From positions 1 through 12,977 of the forward strand of contig DAIOHQ010000131.1 in the NCBI GenBank assembly GCA_036744635.1: DNA of 12,977 nucleotides, given 5' to 3'. Positions 1 to 5,157 of this stretch are shown here, in pieces. This DNA is from DAIOHQ01 sp036744635. Its GTDB lineage: Bacteria; Planctomycetota; Phycisphaerae; Tepidisphaerales; Tepidisphaeraceae. A program made the translations under genes and the position numbers. How positions within the stretch are numbered: position 1 is the first letter of the stretch; every line of letters begins with the position of its first letter. The notes beneath the pieces are model-generated. The model worked only from the letters and a program-made list of their open reading frames with translations. It was not told where the DNA came from and did not search any database.

Positions 1-5
1 GAGAT

Positions 6-52
6 ATGGCTGGATTCGGGCAGGCGAGTACACCTGCCACTCATCCAGCCAT
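6..52. repeat. nested inverted repeat (strong hairpin)
   Basis: A perfect 10-bp outer stem (ATGGCTGGAT at 6-15 with its reverse complement at 43-52) encloses a second perfect 6-bp stem (GGCAGG at 19-24 with CCTGCC at 33-38). There is no T-run on either side, so an intrinsic terminator is not indicated. It may be a REP-like palindrome or the end of a transcript from outside the window. Nothing else coding-like is seen before position 167. Confidence 0.5.
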
Positions 53-166
53 GACAGACAGGAATGTCCGCCCCACCAGATCAAGAAAACGCCGCCGAAA
101 ATGTCACGCACCCGGAAAATAACGCCCCGACGTGAGCGATGAGCGGGTACACTATTTGACGGGATT

Positions 167-273
167 AAATTAAGGTGACGCGAGCCTTTACACAGGAATC
201 AATGATCGGCCGGCGGGCTCGCGGAAGACGGTGAAATCGGATGTGGGACTAATGGTTCGCGTCACCTTTATTT
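167..273. repeat. dispersed element with terminal inverted repeats, left copy
   Basis: Both ends carry a 20-bp inverted repeat: 167-186 matches the reverse complement of 254-273 at 18 of 20 positions, around a GGTGACGCGA core. The inner part 208-273 recurs inverted at 4043-4108 with 64 of 66 bases identical. No transposase is encoded within it. The arrangement fits a non-autonomous, MITE- or REPIN-like element, or one end of a larger recombining unit. Having two copies in 4 kb implies more elsewhere in the genome, but that is inference. Confidence 0.6.
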
Positions 274-274
274 G

Positions 275-355
275 CCCCCCGCGGAACAGGTGATCCAAAT
301 CGGCAAGCTGTGGGATCGCCAATTGGTGCAAGACGTGCTCGACAGCGTTCAATAA
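275..355 (+). pseudogene. C-terminal remnant of an unidentified gene
   Basis: Immediately after the repeat end at 273, the plus strand stays open for 26 codons to TAA at 353-355. It reads PPAEQVIQIGKLWDRQ and ends LVQDVLDSVQ, with amphipathic protein-like composition. There is no start codon: upstream, the same frame runs back through the repeat to a stop at 203-205. I read it as the tail of a gene truncated where the repeat now lies. The family is not recognised, and a chance open frame cannot be excluded at this length. Confidence 0.3.
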
Positions 356-397
356 GTCCGCGAGCCTGATCGACCGACAACGGCTCAGTCAGGCAAT

Positions 398-658
398 CTA
401 TTTCTTGTAGTAAGCCGCATTCTTCTCAATAAACGATGCCCACTCCGCCGGCAGCTCACCCTGCGGGAAGATGGCCGCCACCGGACATTCGTCCACGCAC
501 AGATTGCAGTCGATGCACGTGTCGGGGTCGATATAGAGCATCTCTGCTTCCGCGAAAGCGGCTTCATCCTTGGTCGGATGAATACAGTCCACCGGGCAAA
601 CGGCAACACAGGCCGTGTCTTTGGTCCCGATGCAGGGCTGGGCGATGACGTAGGCCAT
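398..658 (-). CDS. 7Fe-type ferredoxin ([3Fe-4S]/[4Fe-4S]), 86 aa
   Basis: Small cytoplasmic electron carrier. Eight cysteines fall in two ferredoxin motifs: C9, C17, C21 and C25, then C48, C51, C54 and C58 (CIDCNLCVDECPVAAIF). The second cysteine of the usual first CxxC is replaced by T12, as expected when a [3Fe-4S] cluster sits there. By analogy with Azotobacter ferredoxin I, C9/C17/C58 would bind the 3Fe cluster and C21/C48/C51/C54 the 4Fe cluster. The ATG at 658 is chosen because it gives the canonical N-terminus MAYVIAQPC and has AGGAG 5 nt upstream. The open frame continues further upstream but lacks homologous sequence there. It is the last gene of a leftward run, 67 bp after the DUF5335 gene. 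Its redox partner is not in the window. Confidence 0.93.
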   Translation of the reverse strand: MAYVIAQPCIGTKDTACVAVCPVDCIHPTKDEAAFAEAEMLYIDPDTCIDCNLCVDECPVAAIFPQGELPAEWASFIEKNAAYYKK

Positions 659-725
659 ACAAACTCCTGTTCGCCAACGATTGTCGGGGGTGAGTTGGCG
701 GCTCAGTGGGGCGACGGCGACTTCG

Positions 726-1109
726 TTAGACAAGCGTGAACCCCGCTGGCATCCCTTCGAGCGGCGGCTCAAAGCGGACCATCGTGATCGACCCGTCGGC
801 TGAATCAATTTGGAGTGCCACGCCTTGGCCGTCCTCCTCTTCCGCGATCACGACGTGGGAAGGATGAGGGATCGAGAGGGTCGCCTGAGTGGCTGGTGAG
901 TCGCCAGCGATAATTTCGATCCACTCGCCGCAGCGGGCCTTGGGATCAGCGCCGACGATCCCGATCAGCGGCTGGTCGCACATTTGCGACCGAACGCCGA
1001 AAACGCCTTCGCCAATCGTCTCCACGTTGACGTGCTCACCTTGGTGAAGTTGAGTGAAATCGCCAAGGAAATGCGGCCACCGTTCGTGTGTGATTTCTCT
1101 GGTTCGCAT
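726..1109 (-). CDS. DUF5335 family protein, 127 aa
   Basis: Small soluble protein with no signal peptide, membrane segment or cysteine motif. It begins MRTREITHERWPHFLGDF and ends with the IDSADGSITMVRF segment that I recognise from DUF5335 proteins. The fold should be mostly beta, and the length is usual for the family. No biochemical function is established. The gene starts 29 bp after the stop of the sensor kinase gene and lies 67 bp before the ferredoxin gene, so the three probably share a transcript. The start is supported by a weak GCGAGG about 5 nt upstream. In bacteria I know, these genes tend to sit with stress and redox genes, as here; that is general recollection, not a demonstrated role. 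Confidence 0.85.
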   Translation of the reverse strand: MRTREITHERWPHFLGDFTQLHQGEHVNVETIGEGVFGVRSQMCDQPLIGIVGADPKARCGEWIEIIAGDSPATQATLSIPHPSHVVIAEEEDGQGVALQIDSADGSITMVRFEPPLEGMPAGFTLV

Positions 1110-1138
1110 AATCGCCTCGCTTTCTGCATAAAGGCGTT

Positions 1139-2290
1139 CTAACCTTCGGCGGGCAGAACTATGCGAAACACCGTGCCGACGCCAGGTTTGGAATCGACGG
1201 CCACGCGCGCTCTGAGTAATGCGCTGGCCTCATGGACGATGCTCAGCCCCAGCCCTGTGCCTTGCTCGCCATGCGTTTCGCCGCGGACAAAAGGCGCCGA
1301 AAGCTGCCTTTCATTCGTGATGCCCGGTCCTTGATCGGCAACCGAAAGCGTCCATCCTTCATTGGGCCCTGCTTTGGGCGGCTGTGCCTCTACCGTGACG
1401 GTTGCTCCTGCCGGACTGTACTTGACGGCATTGCCGACAAGATTTTGAAGGATAAGCGCAATCAACCGACGGCCGCTGTTGACGACTGCCTGTTCATGGG
1501 GCATCGCGAGCGCCAGATTAATCTCTTTCTTGGTTGCCTGCGGCTGAGCTTGTCGAACCACTTCCGCCGCGACCGTGCGCAGGTCCAGGACTTCCCGCTT
1601 CGGTTCCACAGTTCCCTTGCGCATTTGCTCGGCTTGGAGCAGCAGGTTCATTCCGCTTACCGTATCTTCGATGGCCTGCTGAGCCGCAGCGACATCCCCG
1701 GCCTTCTCCGCAAATTGGGGTGTGCCGGCCAAATCATGGCTGAGCACTTCCAGCGTCAAATTCACACTATTCAGGTTGTTTCGCAGATCGTGCGACAGGA
1801 ACGCGAGATACTTGGCCTCGGCTTCGGTCGCGGCGTTAAGCTCCGACCGCTGGTGTTCGAGAAAGCCGGTCACGCTTTCCTGTAAGGCGATGTCCACGCC
1901 CATATCGAGCGCGATGATCTCATCAGCCGTGAGCATGTTAGCCAGCGCTTCACTCAATTCCTCCACCAGGATCCGGCGGAGCAGGCGGAATTCGATAATC
2001 ACGGTTTCAACGTCATAGTTGACGTAAAAGCGGTGGGCCCCGTGCCTCAGCGTCGTGCCGATTAACTTATATTGCGGCTCCGTCTTCAAAGCGGTCGCGA
2101 TCAGGTTCAGGATTTGCGGCAGGTGGTCGCGGAGTTGTGCCGCCGGCAACTTGTTGGCACGCGGCAGCGTCTCTCGGACCAGTTTCTCCCAACGGTCCAT
2201 GATGCGCTCGCTTCGTTCCCGGATTGCCTCAGCCAAGTCGGGGAAGGCATGCGTTTGAAGAAGGTCGCTTGCTTGATCTTGGATTGGCAT
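1139..2290 (-). CDS. sensor histidine kinase with RsbRD-like N-terminal domain, 383 aa
   Basis: Soluble two-component kinase with no transmembrane segment. Residues about 15-150 are all-helical and resemble the RsbT co-antagonist RsbRD N-terminal domain (YDVETVIIEFRLLRRILVEE at 92-111). The HisKA dimerisation domain follows, with candidate phospho-acceptor H167 in FLSHDLRNNLNSV. The ATPase domain has an N box (LQNLVGNAVKYSP, 281-293), a G1 box (DQGPGI, 319-324) and a G2 box (GTGLGLSIV, 344-352). The ATG at 2290 is preferred over an upstream in-frame TTG at 2332, because AAGAGG lies 8 nt before it and the protein then starts at the domain. It probably leads a leftward operon with the DUF5335 and ferredoxin genes. 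No response regulator lies in the window. The stressosome-like input domain suggests cytoplasmic stress sensing. Confidence 0.93.
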   Translation of the reverse strand: MPIQDQASDLLQTHAFPDLAEAIRERSERIMDRWEKLVRETLPRANKLPAAQLRDHLPQILNLIATALKTEPQYKLIGTTLRHGAHRFYVNYDVETVIIEFRLLRRILVEELSEALANMLTADEIIALDMGVDIALQESVTGFLEHQRSELNAATEAEAKYLAFLSHDLRNNLNSVNLTLEVLSHDLAGTPQFAEKAGDVAAAQQAIEDTVSGMNLLLQAEQMRKGTVEPKREVLDLRTVAAEVVRQAQPQATKKEINLALAMPHEQAVVNSGRRLIALILQNLVGNAVKYSPAGATVTVEAQPPKAGPNEGWTLSVADQGPGITNERQLSAPFVRGETHGEQGTGLGLSIVHEASALLRARVAVDSKPGVGTVFRIVLPAEG

Positions 2291-2457
2291 GATTGGCCTC
2301 TTTTGTGGAAGGCTTGATCTTGCGGTGAACAACTCAATGTTACGCCGTCAAGTCGCGAGAGTTTCCGGGAAACCAAAAAAGATTTTGGCCGTTCCTCGCG
2401 CCGGGCCAAATCATTTACCATGTCCCCTTCGATCAGCGTTCCCGAAAGGAGTCTCCC
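2291..2457. promoter_or_regulatory. divergent intergenic region with candidate operator
   Basis: This 167-bp gap separates the starts of the leftward kinase gene and the rightward Cys-rich gene, so promoters for both should lie here. A near-inverted repeat, GATTTTGGCC at 2381-2390 and GGCCAAATC at 2404-2412, could bind a dimeric regulator. A small palindrome, GTTTCCGGGAAAC, lies at 2361-2373. No clear -35/-10 pair was found. Confidence 0.25.
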
Positions 2458-2691
2458 ATGGCCCTGTGCGAAGTCTGTGGCAACGATTACGAGAAGTCAT
2501 TCGAAGTGACGGTTGGCGGAGCATCTCACGTGTTTGACAGTTTTGAGTGCGCGATTCATGCGCTGGCGCCGCACTGTACGCACTGCGGTTGCCGGGTGGT
2601 CGGCCATGGCGTGGAAGCAGGCGACATGATTTTCTGCTGCGCCCATTGTGCGGCGCAAGCGGGCGTGCGCGGTGTAAAAGATCGTGCCTAA
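2458..2691 (+). CDS. small Cys-rich zinc-finger-like protein, 77 aa
   Basis: Conserved-looking small protein with nine cysteines in three groups: C4 and C7 (CEVC), C31 (DSFECAIHAL), C40/C43/C45 (CTHCGC), and C60/C61/C64 (FCCAHC). The layout resembles treble-clef or YHS/TRASH-like metal-binding domains, so zinc or another soft metal is the likely ligand. Histidines at 24, 34, 39, 42, 50 and 63 could also take part. There is no signal peptide. The ATG at 2458 follows AAAGGAG with a 6-nt spacer, a strong site shared almost exactly with two genes downstream. The gene is 35 bp upstream of the CBS-domain gene and probably co-transcribed with it. I recognise the sequence type as a widespread uncharacterised family, but know no tested function. 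Confidence 0.85.
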   Translation: MALCEVCGNDYEKSFEVTVGGASHVFDSFECAIHALAPHCTHCGCRVVGHGVEAGDMIFCCAHCAAQAGVRGVKDRA

Positions 2692-2726
2692 TACGGCGCG
2701 AGGCGATAACTCGAAAGGAGCAAGCC

Positions 2727-3149
2727 ATGCAAGTTAGACAGATCATGACACAGAGTCCGGCGTGCTGCGGTCCCGACGCAAACCTTCAAGAGGTGGCTCA
2801 GATGATGGTCGAGCACAACTGCGGCGAAATTCCGGTGATCGACGGCGGCGACAAAAGGCCAATCGGCGTGATCACCGATCGCGACATCACCTGTCGCGCT
2901 GTCGCCCAGGGCAAGGACACGCTGCAAATGAAGGCCCGCGAGTGCATGTCCAGCCCGGTACTGACGGTCACGCCTCAGATGAGCCTTGAGGACTGCTGCC
3001 GGCTCATGGAGGAAAAGCAGCTTCGGCGCGTGCCGGTCATCGACGAGCGCGGGGCCTGTTGTGGCATCGTCGCCCAAGCGGATATCGTTTTGAAAGCACC
3101 GGATGATCAGGCCAACGGATTGGTCAAGGAGATTTCACAGCCCGCATGA
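2727..3149 (+). CDS. two-CBS-domain protein, 140 aa
   Basis: A stand-alone tandem CBS (Bateman) module, which typically binds adenine nucleotides and reports energy or redox state to partners. The first CBS motif covers about residues 1-60 (VRQIMTQSP, then GEIPVIDGGDKRPIGVITDR). The second covers about 70-130 (ARECMSSPVLTVTP, then LRRVPVIDERGACCGIVAQA). No catalytic domain is attached. Seven cysteines (C13, C14, C32, C56, C73, C89/C90, C111/C112 region) are more than usual for the fold. The ATG at 2727 is chosen because AAAGGAG sits 6 nt upstream and the domain starts at once; the frame is also open upstream, where it overlaps the preceding gene. A terminator-like structure follows the stop. 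Confidence 0.93.
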   Translation: MQVRQIMTQSPACCGPDANLQEVAQMMVEHNCGEIPVIDGGDKRPIGVITDRDITCRAVAQGKDTLQMKARECMSSPVLTVTPQMSLEDCCRLMEEKQLRRVPVIDERGACCGIVAQADIVLKAPDDQANGLVKEISQPA

Positions 3150-3154
3150 TGCAG

Positions 3155-3196
3155 GGTCCGCTTCCGCGGACCGGCTATTCTGCCGGTGCGATTTTT
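3155..3196 (+). terminator. probable intrinsic terminator after the CBS gene
   Basis: Six bases past the CBS stop there is a perfect 7-bp stem with a 4-base loop (GGTCCGC, TTCC, GCGGACC; 3155-3172). It overlaps a second 5-bp stem (3171-3175 with 3182-3186), and a run of five T follows at 3192-3196. The T-run is offset from the first stem but well placed for the second. The next gene has its own strong ribosome binding site. Confidence 0.45.
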
Positions 3197-3240
3197 GCCA
3201 TGGATACTTTGCGTGGGCAAGGGTCCACAATGACTTACCG

Positions 3241-3255
3241 CGAAAGGAGTCTGCC
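3241..3255 (+). promoter_or_regulatory. strong ribosome binding site shared with two upstream genes
   Basis: The 15 bases before the ATG at 3256 match those before the ATG at 2458 at 14 of 15 positions (CGAAAGGAGTCT core). They share CGAAAGGAG and the 6-nt spacer with the CBS gene. This leader decides the start of the small gene that follows and argues that it is, or was, a real gene. Confidence 0.7.
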
Positions 3256-3396
3256 ATGAAATCTCCTATGAAACAGGTCCACGATGGTCAGTGCGGACTG
3301 TGCGCTCACTTCGGAGAAGGCCAGCAGCAGGCGACCTCTACCGTGAGCCTACACTTCTCCGACTGCCGAGGCCCGTTCCAACCTTCGGTTGCGTAG
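3256..3396 (+). CDS. small QCGLC-motif protein, probably truncated, 46 aa
   Basis: The protein starts MKSPMKQVHDGQCGLCAHFGE and ends at TAG after GPFQPSVA. The DGQCGLCxHFGE segment (residues 10-21) resembles a small uncharacterised planctomycete protein family; as I recall, its members continue for another 30-40 residues with more Cys and His. Here the sequence after about residue 24 turns into low-complexity text (QQQATSTVSLHF). That suggests the original 3' end was replaced by unrelated DNA. Cysteines at 13, 16 and 37 could bind a metal. A strong ribosome site lies 6 nt upstream. Whether this is a functional short protein or a decayed one cannot be settled here. Confidence 0.55.
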   Translation: MKSPMKQVHDGQCGLCAHFGEGQQQATSTVSLHFSDCRGPFQPSVA

Positions 3397-3819
3397 CGTT
3401 GCAGCGGCGGCAATTCCCGCCTGTGCGGAATCAGGGGCGTCTGCGGCTTGGCACTTCTGGGCGGAATCAGGGGCGTCTGCGGCTTGGATTTTGGGATGAT
3501 AAGCATCCCCCATCGACGTGGGCTGCGAAATCGCTACTGCCGTCGGCGGATTCCAAACATTGTGCGTACAAAATATTTGGAAACTCGCCTTTGCCATCGG
3601 GCCGCCGGAGGCGGAACACGGCTGGCCAGCGGCCAGCCACAGCATCGGTACTCCGTCGCTGTCTCTCCCGGACCATTTTCGTGGCGTCACGAAGAAGGTC
3701 GTCGTACGCGAATAGACAAAGTGCGGGCGGTCGTATTGTCACAGCACCAGCGTTTGCAACGACGCAGGTGTTTCGTGCAGCACACGCATCCGCCCGCACA
3801 AGCCATGGGAAAGGGACGC
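3397..3819. other. gene-free stretch with repeats and hairpins
   Basis: No reading frame here has a ribosome site or recognisable domain. Apart from the 27-bp direct repeat, I see a 6-bp stem at 3493-3509 (GGGATG with CATCCC) and a perfect 8-bp stem with a 3-base loop at 3620-3638 (GGCTGGCC, AGC, GGCCAGCC). The overlapping open frames on both strands read as debris. Confidence 0.5.
3425..3487. repeat. 27-bp perfect direct repeat, 36-bp period
   Basis: Bases 3425-3451 and 3461-3487 are identical over 27 bp (GCGGAATCAGGGGCGTCTGC, then GGCTTGG), separated by 9 bp. This lies just after the point where the QCGLC gene loses its expected sequence, so it may mark the inserted or rearranged segment. 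Confidence 0.8.
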
Positions 3820-4017
3820 CTACCTTGCTCCGCCGTCGTACGCAACAGCGTATCCGTTATCGATCATCCACTGATTGACATTGATCCAAGTGACGCCTTC
3901 ACCGTACACCCAGAGATTGGCCAGATACCGGCCGTACTTCTCGGTCGCATCGGCATGAGTCACGGCCACGCACTTTGGCGGGGCCAGCCCAGGCTTCATC
4001 AGCGTTGTGTACAACAT
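3820..4017 (-). pseudogene. C-terminal remnant of a micrococcal-nuclease-like (SNase) protein
   Basis: The minus strand encodes 65 residues from an ATG at 4017. They include EKYGRYLANLWVYGEG and INVNQWMIDNGYAVAYDGGA, which look like the C-terminal half of thermonuclease-family proteins. The KYGR motif would carry the equivalent of catalytic Arg87 of staphylococcal nuclease. The N-terminal half with the other catalytic residues (Arg35, Glu43, metal ligand Asp21) is absent. The frame meets a stop at 4027-4029, and the 66-bp repeat begins just beyond, at 4043. No good ribosome site precedes the ATG. I read this as the tail of a nuclease gene cut at the repeat. Identification is from motif memory only. 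Confidence 0.5.
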
Positions 4018-4026
4018 CTGGCGGGG

Positions 4027-4108
4027 CTAAAATAAAGGCCTAAAATAAAGGTGACGCGAACCATTAGTCCCACCTCCGATTTCACCGTCTTCCGCCAGCC
4101 CGCCGGCC
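4027..4108. repeat. right copy of the 66-bp repeat, with a 12-bp tandem duplication at its edge
   Basis: Bases 4043-4108 are the reverse complement of 208-273 with two mismatches, so the two copies point in opposite directions about 3.8 kb apart. On the island side the terminal word CTAAAATAAAGG is duplicated in tandem (4027-4038 and 4040-4051). The 20-bp inverted partner present in the left copy (167-186) is not found near this copy, so it looks like a partial element. Confidence 0.65.
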
Positions 4109-4684
4109 AACCTCGCGGGCGGAGGGTGTGGGCCAAGAGATCCAAAAGGGTCGGCACATTTCGGCACTTCCGTTCTTTGCCGCTGGCCGCGCCCGCGGAA
4201 AGTCGATTGCCGATTGGGGACTTCCTCCGTCCAAGTCCCGCGGACACAAAAAGACCGGGTACATCTGGCCTCATTCAACTCCCTTCAGCCCATCGCGGCC
4301 CGCGATTGCGGCCAGTCCACCGCCCGCCAACCAGTGTCGCTTCGCCGCAGATTCTCAACCCTCGACTCTTATCTGCCGCTTACCCTATCCAACACGCAGG
4401 CGATGATATTCCCCCACGCCCCTTCCCACAATCGCACGTAACTCACGGATTGCGCATTTCCCGCGCCGCCAGCGCAACGCCCTAAAACCACAAAATCCCC
4501 AAAATAAAAAATTTCTTCCTCTTCGCCTCTTCCCCCTCGTCGCGGTTAACTCCCGCCCAATCCAGCATCTGTGCACATCTGTGCCTCACCTGTGGCCAAA
4601 CCCTCTCCGAGGTGTTGCGCGCCCGGCGCGCCGCCGGCGCAACTTCACCCCGTTATATGAAGGGACCACTTATGGCGACCAGCA
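4109..4684. other. non-coding stretch upstream of the heptamer arrays
   Basis: No frame here has a ribosome site, domain or protein-like composition. One small direct repeat is visible: the 10-mer CATCTGTGC(A/C) twice in tandem at 4566-4585, with a decayed third copy after it. The part to about 4260 may belong to a longer form of the dispersed repeat, but only one copy is in the window. Confidence 0.5.
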
Positions 4685-4712
4685 ACCGACAACTGACCAG
4701 CGACAACGGACA
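4685..4712. repeat. heptamer array 1 (AC-x-GAC-A type), 4 units
   Basis: Four consecutive 7-bp units: ACCGACA, ACTGACC, AGCGACA, ACGGACA. Positions 1, 4, 5 and 6 (A, G, A, C) are invariant and the others vary. The non-coding setting and strict 7-bp phase argue against codon-driven periodicity. Confidence 0.6.
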
Positions 4713-4735
4713 ATTCCGGCGCCCCGCCCCTGCGC

Positions 4736-4763
4736 TCAGCATTCATCAATCAGCATTCAACAT
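4736..4763. repeat. heptamer array 2 (TCA-type), 4 units
   Basis: Four consecutive 7-bp units: TCAGCAT, TCATCAA, TCAGCAT, TCAACAT. Every unit begins TCA, and units 1 and 3 are identical. Confidence 0.6.
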
Positions 4764-4776
4764 TTTCCCCGTCCCC

Positions 4777-4804
4777 CACTCTGCACTATGCACTATGCAC
4801 TCTG
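4777..4804. repeat. heptamer array 3 (CACT-M-TG), 4 units
   Basis: Four consecutive 7-bp units: CACTCTG, CACTATG, CACTATG, CACTCTG. Only position 5 varies (C or A). A partial fifth unit, CACTCC, follows. This is the cleanest of the four arrays. Confidence 0.8.
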
Positions 4805-4823
4805 CACTCCTCCTCCCCTCCCC

Positions 4824-4865
4824 ATTTTGCAATTTGAAATTTTCATTTTTCAATTTGCAATCTCC
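4824..4865. repeat. heptamer array 4 (AT-rich), 6 units
   Basis: Six consecutive 7-bp units: ATTTTGC, AATTTGA, AATTTTC, ATTTTTC, AATTTGC, AATCTCC. The first five share the pattern A-W-T-T-T-K-M or close to it. The same stretch is also an imperfect palindrome: TTGCAATTTGAAA at 4828-4840 and TTTCAATTTGCAA at 4848-4860 pair at 12 of 13 positions. Confidence 0.7.
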
Positions 4866-4878
4866 CTCCCTCCCCACC

Positions 4879-4997
4879 AATGTCCCACTTCCCACCTCCG
4901 CGCCCCCATGTGGGACATTGTGGGACATCGCATCAACTCCTGCAGCACCAACCACTAACAACCGATTTATCGCCAAAAAATCCCCCAAATGTCCCAC
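4879..4997. repeat. four copies of AATGTCCCAC in both orientations
   Basis: The word AATGTCCCAC occurs at 4879-4888 and 4988-4997. Its reverse complement GTGGGACATT is at 4910-4919, with GTGGGACAT repeated at once at 4920-4928. The spacing allows alternative hairpins. It could be a cluster of binding sites upstream of the propeller gene, or another dispersed repeat word. Confidence 0.5.
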
Positions 4998-5157
4998 ATC
5001 TCATTTTCACTTTCCCCTCAATCCAAAACACCCAATTGCCCTCCGAATCCCCACCCTCCAAAGGGCCTCCGAATCTCCCGCTGCCGGCCAACTCGACTTC
5101 CCTCCCGGCCGTTCCGCGGTCGAATTCGCCCTCCTCCGCCTAGACAAATTCGCACCG

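Noticed and set aside
364..394. Possible terminator after the ferredoxin gene (GCCTGA with TCAGGC)
   Set aside because: The 6-bp stem encloses a 19-base loop and has no T-run on the minus strand.
659..808. Longer start for the ferredoxin
   Set aside because: The added residues overlap the DUF5335 gene and precede a canonical MAYVIxxPC ferredoxin start with AGGAG upstream.
2547..2726. Longer start for the CBS protein
   Set aside because: The extension overlaps the Cys-rich gene in another frame, and the ATG at 2727 has a strong ribosome site and matches the domain start.
4051..4485. Plus-strand open frame of 144 codons after the right repeat
   Set aside because: It begins inside the dispersed repeat, has no ribosome site and is Pro/Arg/Ser-rich with no domain.
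4777..4865. Possible CRISPR-like or plasmid-iteron array
   Set aside because: There are no unique spacers of constant length and no 20-bp class iterons. The units are directly adjacent heptamers with changing words.
4612..5157. Upstream extension of the propeller reading frame
   Set aside because: It would put 182 residues of repeat text before a textbook signal peptide and would translate the heptamer arrays. The signal peptide must be N-terminal.
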